A stretch of 49,193 nucleotides of DNA from contig NZ_KE386581.1 in assembly GCF_000427785.1 (NCBI RefSeq), forward strand, positions 72,634 to 121,826, written 5' to 3'. The notes beneath the pieces are model-generated. The model was not told where the DNA came from. It did no database searches and was given only the letters and a program-made list of their open reading frames with translations. Source of the stretch: Massilia alkalitolerans DSM 17462. GTDB taxonomy: Bacteria > Pseudomonadota > Gammaproteobacteria > Burkholderiales > Burkholderiaceae_D. Within the stretch, counting starts at the first letter, position 1. Each line of letters begins with the position of its first letter. Positions 17,005 to 25,130 of this stretch are shown here, in pieces. The position numbers were made by a program, and so were the translations under genes.

Positions 17005-18306
17005 TCAGTGGAGCTTCACCAGCGGCGTGGCGCGCCGCACCAGGAAGCGCGCCAGCGCCAGCACCCCGGTGCGCATGGTGCCGAGCACCGCGCGGTGGTG
17101 CATCAGGTGCAGGCTGGTGTACATCAGGCGCGCCATCGTGCCCTGCACGAACCAGCTGGCGCCGCGCAATGAGCCCATCAGGCTGCCCACGCTCGTGGAG
17201 CGGCCCACCGACACCAGCGAACCGTAGTCGCGGTATTCATACGGCCGGTCCTGGGGCGCATGGCCCTTGGACTTGCGCAGGAAGGTCGTGACCAGGTAGT
17301 CGGCCTGCTGGTGGGCGGCCTGGGCGCGCGGCGGCACCGCATTGCCCTTGCCGTCGACGCAGGCGGCGCAGTCGCCCAGCGCATAGATGTCGTCCGCGCC
17401 TTTCACGCGCAGGTGCGCGTCGACTTCGACCTGGCCGCCCCTGGCGGTCGGCAGGCCCAGCGAAGCCAGCAGGTCGGGCGCCTTGATGCCGGCTGCCCAC
17501 ACGCACAGCTTGGACGGATACACGTTGCCATCCTTGTCGACCACGCGGTCGCGGTCGATCTGCGTGACCCGGCAGTCGGTCACCACGCGGATGCCGCGCT
17601 TGGCCAGCAGGTCGTTGGCAGCGCTTGACACCTTCTCCGGCAGCGGAGCAAGCACCCGCGGGGCGCCTTCGAGGATGGTGATGCGCACGTCGCGCTTCAC
17701 GTCCAGCTGGTCGAAACCGTAGGTGACATAGGCGCCCGAGGCTTCGCGCAGCTCGGCCGCCAGTTCGACGCCGGTGGCGCCGCCACCGATGATGACCACA
17801 TCCAGGCCGCTTCCCTTGCCTTCTTCCTGATCCTGCTCGGCGGCCAGCATCAGGCGCAGCATGCGCAGGCGGAAACGCTCGGCGTCCTCGGTGGCGTTCA
17901 GGGAAATCGTGTGCTCCTTCGCGCCCGGCACGCCGAAGTAGTTCGAGGTGCTGCCGACCGCGAGCACCAGCGAACCGTAGCCGATGCGGCGTTCGGGCAG
18001 CACCTCGTCGTCGTCGGTGGCCGCCAGGATCGCGCCCACGGTGATGGTCTTCGACGCGGCATCGAGCGCCGTCATCGGTCCGAACACGAAGTTGAAGCCG
18101 TTGTCGTGCGCCAGCATCTGGTAGGACAGGCCCTCCTGGTGGATGTCCAGGGTGCCGGCCGCGACCTCGTGCAGCGACGGCTTCCAGATATGGTACAGCC
18201 GGCTGTCCACCAGCGTCACCTTCGATGGCCCCAGCTTGCGGCCCAGTTTGCAGGCCAGTTCCAGGCCGCCCGCACCACCACCCACGATCACGAATTCGCT
18301 ACGCAA
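17005..18306 (-). CDS. ndh: Type II NADH dehydrogenase (NDH-2 family)
   Basis: 433 residues. It has an FAD-binding GxGxxG at the N-terminus (FVIVGGGAGGLELA), a second, NADH-binding Rossmann motif (VVIIGGGATGVELAAEL, about 170-190), CVWAAGIKAPDLL, IYALGDCAA and QAAHQQA. A basic, amphipathic C-terminus (about 380-433) is likely to anchor the enzyme to the inner membrane. NDH-2 passes electrons from NADH to quinone without pumping protons. The start is TTG at 18306: GGAG lies 6 nt before it and the FAD motif begins at residue 6, leaving no room for a later start. It is a single-gene unit, convergent with the HisKA_3 kinase. Confidence 0.92.
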   Translation of the reverse strand: MRSEFVIVGGGAGGLELACKLGRKLGPSKVTLVDSRLYHIWKPSLHEVAAGTLDIHQEGLSYQMLAHDNGFNFVFGPMTALDAASKTITVGAILAATDDDEVLPERRIGYGSLVLAVGSTSNYFGVPGAKEHTISLNATEDAERFRLRMLRLMLAAEQDQEEGKGSGLDVVIIGGGATGVELAAELREASGAYVTYGFDQLDVKRDVRITILEGAPRVLAPLPEKVSSAANDLLAKRGIRVVTDCRVTQIDRDRVVDKDGNVYPSKLCVWAAGIKAPDLLASLGLPTARGGQVEVDAHLRVKGADDIYALGDCAACVDGKGNAVPPRAQAAHQQADYLVTTFLRKSKGHAPQDRPYEYRDYGSLVSVGRSTSVGSLMGSLRGASWFVQGTMARLMYTSLHLMHHRAVLGTMRTGVLALARFLVRRATPLVKLH

Positions 18307-18373
18307 AGTAAGCTCCTCTCATGGCGCCCGTCCGGCAATGCCAGCACATGGGCGATGTGGCAATCTTACTACG

Positions 18374-18913
18374 TTAGCGCAAGGCTGGCTCGGCGCGGGC
18401 AACGCGTGCAGACCCCTGCTCGCGCCGCTGTTTCTTCCCCTCCCGGATGGCATAGATGCCGCAGCCGAGCCAGACCGCACCGACGATGGCGAAGAAGACG
18501 TCGATGAATTCCACCGGCGGGGCGAGGTAGACGACTGCGCCGGCGGGATTGCCCGGATCGTAGCGGACCGCAATACGCGCGCCCGGCGCCATGCGCTCGA
18601 GCCTGGCCTCCATCACCCGCCGGTCGCGGTCGCAGCCAGTGCCGGCCACCCACGAGGACGAGCTCCGCCTGGACTCGTAGGTCCGTCCGTCGATCCGGTA
18701 GCGCAGCTTCGGTTTGACGCACCACAGGGCCGGCTTCGTGGTCCGGTACAGCTCGCGGCTGAGGATCTCCGCATCCGCCTTCGGCCAGGACAGCGCGTCC
18801 GCCTTGCATGCCACATGCCAGGCCGCGAAGCCGCCGAACGGCACGGCCAGCAGCACGATCAGGCACCAGCCAAGCAGGATCGACATCTGGGGATCGGGCG
18901 GAATCTCTTTCAT
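18374..18913 (-). CDS. DUF3592 membrane protein
   Basis: 179 residues. One hydrophobic helix near the N-terminus (ILLGWCLIVLLAVPFGGFAA) and another near the C-terminus (FIDVFFAIVGAVWLGCGIYA) flank a soluble, probably extracytoplasmic beta domain with KLRYRIDGRTYESRR and GARIAVRYDPGNPAGAVV. The latter motif, a Y/VxYDPxNP-like turn, typifies DUF3592. The function of the family is unknown. Longer upstream frames belong to the antisense of the aldo/keto reductase. The ribosome site is weak. It has the same orientation as ndh, 67 nt upstream of it. Confidence 0.8.
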   Translation of the reverse strand: MKEIPPDPQMSILLGWCLIVLLAVPFGGFAAWHVACKADALSWPKADAEILSRELYRTTKPALWCVKPKLRYRIDGRTYESRRSSSSWVAGTGCDRDRRVMEARLERMAPGARIAVRYDPGNPAGAVVYLAPPVEFIDVFFAIVGAVWLGCGIYAIREGKKQRREQGSARVARAEPALR

Positions 18914-19060
18914 GCCGGCACAGTATCGGAACGGGAAGCAGCATGATATTTCATCCGGAACATCCGGTGCGGGTATTCGCAGCGGGCCAGCCGCCCGGTT
19001 CAATGGTGCGCGCCGCGCGCCGGTGTAGCATGGCGCGACCATTCGACACGAAAGGACAGC

Positions 19061-20044
19061 ATGAACCAGCGCTACCGACCGATCTCGCGCCTGGGCCTTG
19101 GCGGCACCGGCCTGGGCGACATGTACCACACCACGAGCGACGAGGCGGCCCGCACCACCGTTGACGCGGCATGGGAAGCGGGCATCCGCTATTTCGACAC
19201 CGCCCCGCACTACGGCACCGGCCTGTCCGAGCACCGCTTCGGCCAGGCCCTGCGCACCCGGCCGCGCAATCATTACACGCTGTCGACCAAGGTCGGGCGC
19301 GTGCTGGTGCCCGATCCAGGCGGCGACATCGCCCCGCCTTTCGTGTCTTCGCTGCCCTTCCGGCGCCTGACCGACTACACGGCGAGCGGCGCGCGCCGCT
19401 CGGTCGAGGACAGCCTGCAGCGCCTGGCGCCGGGGAACATCGACATCGTCTACGTGCACGATCTCTCCCCCGACCACCTGGGAGACCAGTTCGATCACCA
19501 CTACCGGATCGCCGCCGGCCGCGGCGGCGCCTTCGAGGAACTGGTGCGGATGCGCGAGGAAGGCCTGATCAAGGCCTGGGGCCTGGGCGTGAACACGGTC
19601 GAGCCATGCCTGCGCGCGCTGCGCGACTCCGACCCGGACATCTTCCTGCTGGCCGGGCGCTATACGCTGATGGAAACCACGCCGCTGGAGGCCCTGTTCC
19701 CCCTGTGCGACGAGCGCGGCGCCGGCATCGTGCTGGGCGGGCCGTTCAACTCGGGTTTCCTGGCGGGTGGCGACCACTACGACTACGTGCCGGCCAAGCC
19801 GAAACACTTCGAGCAGCGCGAACGGCTGCGCCACGTGGCGGCGCGCCATGGCGTCGACCTGCCGGCGGCGGCCCTGCAGTTCGGCGCGGCCCACCCGGTG
19901 GTGGTGGCCACCATTCCCGGCGCCAGCAGCACGCGTCACCTGCGCCGCAATGCCGACCTGATGGACATCAGGATTCCGGCGGCGTTCTGGCAGGAGCTGG
20001 TGGCGGAGGGACTGCTGCCGGCCGGGGTGCCGCTACCGGAATAA
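19061..20044 (+). CDS. Aldo/keto reductase
   Basis: 327 residues, a (beta/alpha)8 barrel. The catalytic tetrad can be traced as Asp and Tyr in RYFDTAPHYGTGLSE, Lys in LSTKVGR and His in IVYVHDL; NADP-binding residues follow in ATIPGASSTRHLRRN. The sequence type (IGRLGLGGTGLG-like N-terminus, PFNSGFL near the end) is that of the D-threo-aldose/L-fucose 1-dehydrogenase and pyridoxal 4-dehydrogenase group, so a sugar or related aldehyde is the likely substrate; the exact one is not determinable. The start is supported by AAAGGACAGC upstream. It is convergent with the His-rich gene, 7 nt away. Confidence 0.9.
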   Translation: MNQRYRPISRLGLGGTGLGDMYHTTSDEAARTTVDAAWEAGIRYFDTAPHYGTGLSEHRFGQALRTRPRNHYTLSTKVGRVLVPDPGGDIAPPFVSSLPFRRLTDYTASGARRSVEDSLQRLAPGNIDIVYVHDLSPDHLGDQFDHHYRIAAGRGGAFEELVRMREEGLIKAWGLGVNTVEPCLRALRDSDPDIFLLAGRYTLMETTPLEALFPLCDERGAGIVLGGPFNSGFLAGGDHYDYVPAKPKHFEQRERLRHVAARHGVDLPAAALQFGAAHPVVVATIPGASSTRHLRRNADLMDIRIPAAFWQELVAEGLLPAGVPLPE

Positions 20045-20051
20045 ACCCGGC

Positions 20052-20519
20052 TTAGTCGTGGCCGCGGCCGTGGCCCTTGCCGTGGCCGCGGTCATGATCC
20101 CTGCCGTGCCCGTGGCCACGGTCGTGGTGGCGGTCATGCCCACGGCCGCCACGGTCATCGTAGCGCTCGCGATAATGCACTTCGCGGTAGCGCGGCACGT
20201 ACACGTCCGAGTACCAGCGGTCCTGCACGAACAGCACCGGCTGGCCGCAGGCACCGTACTTGCGGCAATGCTTGCTCCAGTTCTTGCGGTGGCCCGGCGG
20301 GACGCGCAGGTAGACCGGCTCGGCGCGCACCCGGTGGCGGCGCTCGATGATGATCGGTTCGGCCACGTACACCGGCGGCGGGCCGTAGCTGCGGTAGCCG
20401 TCGCCGAGGTCGATGCGGCCGTAGAAGCCCGGCTGGCCGATGCTGATGCTGACATTGGTCTGGGCCAGGGCCGGGAACGAAGCTGCCGCCAGGGCTGCAG
20501 AGAGAATCAGGGCTTTCAT
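20052..20519 (-). CDS. Secreted protein with His/Gly/Asp-rich tail
   Basis: 155 residues. A signal peptide (MKALILSAALAAASFPALA) is followed by a middle part with VSISIGQPGFYGRIDLG, RSYGPPPVYVAEP, YLRVPPGHRKNWSKHCRKYGA and a pair of Cys (HCRKYGACGQPV). The last 35 residues are mostly His, Gly, Arg and Asp in GHGRDHDRGHG-type repeats. Similar small periplasmic proteins of betaproteobacteria are uncharacterised. The tail could bind divalent metals (inference). The start at 20519 has GGAGG 5 nt upstream. Confidence 0.85.
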   Translation of the reverse strand: MKALILSAALAAASFPALAQTNVSISIGQPGFYGRIDLGDGYRSYGPPPVYVAEPIIIERRHRVRAEPVYLRVPPGHRKNWSKHCRKYGACGQPVLFVQDRWYSDVYVPRYREVHYRERYDDRGGRGHDRHHDRGHGHGRDHDRGHGKGHGRGHD

Positions 20520-20611
20520 GGGTGCCTCCAGGCTTGTTGATGGCATAACTTTACCATCGGCAAGCAAGATTCAATCGCTCCGATACACTCTGTGCAGGCT
20601 TTCACATCTGG

Positions 20612-21403
20612 TTACATGTTACGGAACAGGCCCATGAAAGGCTGGCTCACCGCCAGTGTCTCGGGCCGGTTCTTCAGGCGCAGGACGCCGCGCCCGCTCT
20701 CGTCGCGGGTCACGCCGCTGACTGCGCGCAGGTTGACGATGGTCGAGCGGTGCACCTGCTTGAAGTGGGTCGGGTCGAGCACCTCGAGCAGGTCGCGGAT
20801 GGGCTTCCTCAGCAGGGTCTCGCCCTCGATCGTCATCACCACCGTGTACTTGGAGTCGGCCTGGAAGTAGCACACGTCGTCCACCAGGATCAGGCGCGTT
20901 TCCTGGCCGCGGCTGGCGGTCAGCCAGACCAGCGGCGGCGCCTTCGGCTGCGGCGGCGCCACCGCCTGCAGCTGCTGCAGCAAAGCCTGCAGCTGCCCCA
21001 GTTGCCCGCTGTCCTGGCCGCCGCGCTGCAGGCGCGCCTGCACCCGCCCCACCGTGCCGGCCAGGCGTTCGCGCGCCACCGGCTTGAGCAGGTAGTCGAC
21101 GGCGCCGCGCTCGAAGGCGTCGATCGCGTACTGGTCATAGGCGGTGACGAACACCACTTCGGTCTTGATGCCGGCGGCAAGCAGGTTCGATGCGACTTCC
21201 AGCCCGCTCAGCCCGGGCATGCGGATGTCCAGGAACACCACTTCCGGACGGTGTTCGGCGATCGCGTCGAGGGCGCTGCCGCCATCCTCGCAGCTGGCCA
21301 CGATCTCGAGTTCCGGCCACACCTGGCCAAGCAGCTGGACCAGCGATTCGCGCAGCAGGGCTTCGTCTTCCGCCACGACGCACCGGATTCGGGAATCAAG
21401 CAT
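20612..21403 (-). CDS. LytTR-family response regulator
   Basis: 263 residues. A receiver (about 6-125; VVAEDEALLRESL, VFLDIRMPGLSGLE, Lys in LLKPV) is joined by a Gln-rich linker (QLGQLQALLQQLQ) to a C-terminal LytTR DNA-binding domain (about 160-260; LVWLTASRGQET, DDVCYFQADSKYTVV, LDPTHFKQVHRSTIVNL). It overlaps the sensor kinase gene by 8 nt, so the two are translated together as an AlgR/LytR-type pair. Such regulators often control envelope or exopolysaccharide genes; the targets here are unknown. Confidence 0.94.
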   Translation of the reverse strand: MLDSRIRCVVAEDEALLRESLVQLLGQVWPELEIVASCEDGGSALDAIAEHRPEVVFLDIRMPGLSGLEVASNLLAAGIKTEVVFVTAYDQYAIDAFERGAVDYLLKPVARERLAGTVGRVQARLQRGGQDSGQLGQLQALLQQLQAVAPPQPKAPPLVWLTASRGQETRLILVDDVCYFQADSKYTVVMTIEGETLLRKPIRDLLEVLDPTHFKQVHRSTIVNLRAVSGVTRDESGRGVLRLKNRPETLAVSQPFMGLFRNM

Positions 21404-22685
21404 GATGGGCTCCTGCCCCTACGGTATGGGGAACGGTGATGGTGGCGGCCACGCCGCTCGGGAAGTTGGCCACGATCGAGAACGCGGCCGCGCTGCCGTA
21501 GGCCAGGCGCAGGCGCTCGCGCACGTTGCGCAGGCCGACCCCGGTGCCGCCGCCCTCGGCGGTGAAGCCGCGGCCGTCGTCGGCCACCGTCACCGCCACT
21601 GCACTCATTTCCCCCCCCATGACCTGGCGCGCCAGGATCCACACCGTGCCGCCGCCCGGCTTGGGCTCGAGGCCGTGCTTGATCGCGTTCTCGACCAGGG
21701 TCTGCAGCATCATGCTCGGGAACAGCACCGCGCGCAGCGCGTCCGGCACGTCGACCTGCAGCTGCAGGCGCGGACCCATGCGGATCTTCAGGATGTCGAG
21801 GTAGGCGCGGGCGCGTTCCAGTTCCTCGCCGATGGTCGAGGGCGCATCCTCGGTGCGCGGCAGCGAGTGGCGCAGGTACTGGATCAGGTTGCCGAGCATC
21901 TCGTCGGCGCGCGCCGGATCGGTGCGCGTCAGCACCTGGGCGCTGGCCAGGGTGTTGTACAGGAAGTGCGGCTCGACCTGGGCGTGCAGCAGGTTCAGCT
22001 TGGCCACCGTGAGCTCTTTCTCGGTGGCGGTCTGGCGTACTTGCGCCTGTTCGCCGCGGCGCCGCTCGGCTACCCGGCGGGTAATCGCCCGCACGATGGC
22101 TTCGGCGTTTTCCAGGTTGGTGCCGTGGTCGACCAGGAAGGTGTCGGTCCAGGCCGGGTCTTCCGGTTCGCAGATCAGCGTGACGCTGCCGGCGGAATCG
22201 CCGTTCGGCGTGACCGTGGCCAGGATCTGGTTGCGCCGCTCGCCGAAGGGAATGAAGGCCCAGCTGGCGGCGGGCGGCTGGCCGTCGTGGTGCATGGCGT
22301 AGGGATTGATGCGCTTGACCTTGGCGCGCACCTGAAGGCTGTCGCGCGCGCTCTCGACCAGGATGGCGCCGGGCAGTTCGCGGATCGCGGCGTCGATCAG
22401 GTCGAAGGCCTCGCCGGCCTCGAACGGGATCTCGATCTGGCGCCGCTGGCGGTTGGACAGGGTGCTGCTGTTGAGGCTACCCGCGATCAGGCGCACCCGG
22501 CGCATGTGCGAGAACACGCCCGAGAGCACCCACAGGCCGAGGAACAGGGCCAGCAGCGCGAAATAGCCGCCAACGTCGCGCTCGACGATATCCCTGGTCC
22601 CCTCGGCAACGATGATCGCGAAGACCAGGTAGCAGCCGAGCCAGGCGGCCAGCAGACGTGCAATGTGAAAAGTGCTTGAGATCAT
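21396..22685 (-). CDS. LytS/AlgZ-type sensor histidine kinase
   Basis: 429 residues. Two membrane helices near the N-terminus (about 8-27 and 40-60) are followed by a region of unknown fold (about 75-190), a coiled coil (about 195-225), the His_kinase domain with LLHAQVEPHFLYNTLA (phospho-His in EPHFLYN) and HATPase_c with TLVENAIKHGL, DDGRGF and GVGLRNVRERL. It is the partner of the overlapping LytTR regulator. The extracytoplasmic loop is very short, so the stimulus is probably sensed in or at the membrane. The start codon at 22685 is preceded by GAAAGA. Confidence 0.93.
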   Translation of the reverse strand: MISSTFHIARLLAAWLGCYLVFAIIVAEGTRDIVERDVGGYFALLALFLGLWVLSGVFSHMRRVRLIAGSLNSSTLSNRQRRQIEIPFEAGEAFDLIDAAIRELPGAILVESARDSLQVRAKVKRINPYAMHHDGQPPAASWAFIPFGERRNQILATVTPNGDSAGSVTLICEPEDPAWTDTFLVDHGTNLENAEAIVRAITRRVAERRRGEQAQVRQTATEKELTVAKLNLLHAQVEPHFLYNTLASAQVLTRTDPARADEMLGNLIQYLRHSLPRTEDAPSTIGEELERARAYLDILKIRMGPRLQLQVDVPDALRAVLFPSMMLQTLVENAIKHGLEPKPGGGTVWILARQVMGGEMSAVAVTVADDGRGFTAEGGGTGVGLRNVRERLRLAYGSAAAFSIVANFPSGVAATITVPHTVGAGAHHA

Positions 22686-22902
22686 GATGTTCTTTCAGTA
22701 GTCAGGGCAGCGCCAGATTAGTCCTGGTCTCTATTGCCGGGTGACATTATGCGACGGAGCCGGGATAGTAGCGACGAAACCGGCCGTGGCGGGCACAAAT
22801 AAACCGTTGTACATCCTCCTCACCCAGGCCGGCTTTCCTCGCCGCCGGCAGACACTGCCGCTACAATGATGCCCTAATTCAACATCACAAGGCTTTCCCA
22901 GC

Positions 22903-23580
22903 ATGGCACTCAAGCACGCATTCTTCGCCCTGGCGGCCCTCGCCGCCAGCATGTCGGCCCAGGCGCAAATCGGCGCCGCCGTTACCGCCGACCTCGGGAC
23001 CACCGGCGCCGGGCTCCACCTGGTCGTCCCGATGGAGAGCAACCTGAACGGGCGTTTCGGTGTCAACTACTTCAAGCACGAGCTCGACAAGCGCTCGGGC
23101 CTGGTCGACTACAAGCTCGACGGCAAACTGGCGACCTTCGACGTGCTGTTCGACTGGTATGTCATTCCGCACAGCAGCTTCCGCCTGACCGGCGGCATCC
23201 TGTACAACGGCACCCGTTTCAAGGCCCTTGGCGTCCCGACCGCGAACGGCAGCTTCAACTTCAACGGCATCAACTACCTGGCGGCCGACTTCGGCGCCCT
23301 GAAAGGCGAAGTCAACTTCCGCCGCGCCGCGCCGTACATCGGCATCGGCTGGGGCAACGCCCTCACCCCGAACAAGCGCTGGAACTTCAATGCCGACATC
23401 GGCGTCTTCCACCAGGGCAAGGCCCGCGTCAACCTGATCGCCTACGGCTGCAGCACCAACGTCACCTTCTGCAGCAAGCTGGCGAGCGACGTCAACGTCG
23501 AAGAACTGCGCCTGCAGGAAGAAGTGTCGGACTACAAGATCTACCCGGTACTGCGCGCCGGCATCTCGTACAGCTTCTAA
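22903..23580 (+). CDS. Small outer-membrane beta-barrel protein
   Basis: 225 residues. A signal peptide (ending SMSAQAQ) is followed by alternating hydrophobic strands and short turns: VTADLGTTGAGLHLVVPM, GRFGVNYFKHEL, FDVLFDWYVIPHSSFRLTGG, AAPYIGIGWGNA and the terminal YPVLRAGISYSF with C-terminal Phe. It looks like an OmpW/OmpA-type 8-stranded barrel. A Cys pair (YGCSTNVTFCSK) lies in a probable surface loop. The physiological role is unknown. The promoter may use the TACAAT at 22862-22867. Confidence 0.82.
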   Translation: MALKHAFFALAALAASMSAQAQIGAAVTADLGTTGAGLHLVVPMESNLNGRFGVNYFKHELDKRSGLVDYKLDGKLATFDVLFDWYVIPHSSFRLTGGILYNGTRFKALGVPTANGSFNFNGINYLAADFGALKGEVNFRRAAPYIGIGWGNALTPNKRWNFNADIGVFHQGKARVNLIAYGCSTNVTFCSKLASDVNVEELRLQEEVSDYKIYPVLRAGISYSF

Positions 23581-23645
23581 GTTCGCGCCGTATGCATTTT
23601 CGGCGCGGACTGGCGTATGATGGAGTTTCTTGACAAGGAGCCATC

Positions 23646-23774
23646 ATGCCACCGCGCCGCCTCTTCCCCGCCGCCGCGCTCGCAATTGCCTGCCTGTTGC
23701 TGACTGCCTGCAAGGACCAGCGCGAGCCGGTCAAGCCGATCGTCGACCTGTCGGTCCTGATTGTCCTCGCCTGA
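23646..23774 (+). CDS. Small lipoprotein, 42 residues
   Basis: Start ATG 23646 has a near-perfect ribosome site (AAGGAG, 5 nt spacing). The product begins with basic MPPRRLF, has the hydrophobic stretch AAALAIACLLL and a lipobox LTAC, so it would be lipidated at Cys22 with only about 20 residues remaining (KDQREPVKPIV and a hydrophobic end). It sits between the barrel gene and rhlE, with TATGAT at 23616-23621 as a possible -10. Function unknown; it resembles the entericidin-size class of tiny lipoproteins only in length. Confidence 0.7.
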   Translation: MPPRRLFPAAALAIACLLLTACKDQREPVKPIVDLSVLIVLA

Positions 23775-23848
23775 GCCGGCGCGCCCTTCGCTTGCCGCCT
23801 CCGGCAAGTTAAACTACGGCCTGTACATTTACTCGTCGTAAGGTTTCC

Positions 23849-25096
23849 ATGTCCTTTGCTTCGCTTGGACTGATCGATCCGATCGTCCAGACCCTCGCTT
23901 CGCTCGACTACAGCACTCCGACCGCCGTCCAGCAGCAGGCGATTCCCGTCATCCTGTCCGGCAAGGACGTCATGGCCGCGGCCCAGACCGGCACCGGCAA
24001 GACCGCCGGCTTCGCCCTGCCGATCCTGCAGCGCCTGTTCAAGCGCGACAAGCCGGTCGGCGCGAATGCCGCGCGCGCCCTGGTCCTGGTGCCGACGCGC
24101 GAGCTGGCCGAGCAGGTGCACGAGAGCTTCCGCAGCTACGGCGCCGGGCTGAACCTGCGCACCATGGTGGCCTACGGCGGGGTCAGCATCAATCCGCAGA
24201 TGATGAATCTGCGCAAGGGGGTCGATGTGCTGGTGGCGACGCCGGGCCGCCTGCTCGACCTGCACCGCCAGAACGCGGTGAAGTTCACCGACGTCATCAC
24301 CCTGGTGCTGGACGAGGCCGACCGCATGCTCGATCTCGGCTTCTCGAAGGAACTCGACCAGGTGTTCGCGGCCCTGCCGAAGAAGCGCCAGACCCTGCTG
24401 TTCTCGGCCACCTTCTCCGACCAGATCCGCGCCATGGCCAACCGCCTGCTGCGCGAGCCGGTACGCATCGAGGCGAGCCCGCGCAACACCACGGTGGCCA
24501 AGGTCACCCAGTGGCTGGTCCCGGTGGACAAGAAACGCAAGCCCGAGCTGTTCCTGCACCTGCTGAAAAAACACGACTGGACCCAGGTGCTGGCCTTCGC
24601 CAAGACCCGCAAGGGCGTGGACGAGCTGGTGGGCCTGCTGGACGCCAAGCGCATTCCGGCCGATGCGATCCACGGCGACAAGCCGCAGCCGGCGCGCCTG
24701 CGCGCGCTGGAGCGCTTCAAGGCGGGCGACGTGAAGGTGCTGGTGGCAACCGATGTCGCGGCGCGCGGCCTCGACATCGACGACCTGCCGGTGGTGGTGA
24801 ACGTCGACCTGCCGATCGTGGCCGAGGATTACGTGCACCGCACCGGGCGCACCGGGCGTGCCGGCGCCTCGGGCGAGGCGGTCTCGCTGGTGGCGGCCGA
24901 CGAGGTCGAATTCCTGGCCGCGATCGAAGCCCTGACGCGCCAGACCATCAAGCGCGTGGAAGAAAGCGGCTTCGAGCCGGAACACCGCGTGCCCGAGACG
25001 GTCGCGGGCGGGCAGATCGTCAAGAAGCCGAAAAAGCCCAAGAAACCGAAGGGCGATGCGAAGGTCGTGGTCGAGGACGTACGCTTCAGGAAGTGA
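23849..25096 (+). CDS. rhlE: DEAD-box ATP-dependent RNA helicase, RhlE type
   Basis: 415 residues. Helicase motifs are in order: Q motif FASLGL...PTAVQQQAIP, motif I AQTGTGKT, Ia PTRELAEQV, Ib TPGRLLD, II VLDEADRMLD, III SATF, IV LAFAKTRKG, V ATDVAARGLDID and VI HRTGRTGRAG. The C-terminal tail is short and basic (KKPKKPKKPKGD), as in RhlE-like helicases that unwind rRNA or mRNA duplexes during ribosome assembly or cold growth. It is monocistronic, with a short AT-rich gap before the convergent acetyltransferase gene. Confidence 0.93.
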   Translation: MSFASLGLIDPIVQTLASLDYSTPTAVQQQAIPVILSGKDVMAAAQTGTGKTAGFALPILQRLFKRDKPVGANAARALVLVPTRELAEQVHESFRSYGAGLNLRTMVAYGGVSINPQMMNLRKGVDVLVATPGRLLDLHRQNAVKFTDVITLVLDEADRMLDLGFSKELDQVFAALPKKRQTLLFSATFSDQIRAMANRLLREPVRIEASPRNTTVAKVTQWLVPVDKKRKPELFLHLLKKHDWTQVLAFAKTRKGVDELVGLLDAKRIPADAIHGDKPQPARLRALERFKAGDVKVLVATDVAARGLDIDDLPVVVNVDLPIVAEDYVHRTGRTGRAGASGEAVSLVAADEVEFLAAIEALTRQTIKRVEESGFEPEHRVPETVAGGQIVKKPKKPKKPKGDAKVVVEDVRFRK

Positions 25097-25130
25097 AATA
25101 TTATTTCATATAAGCGGCCAGTTTGAAATT

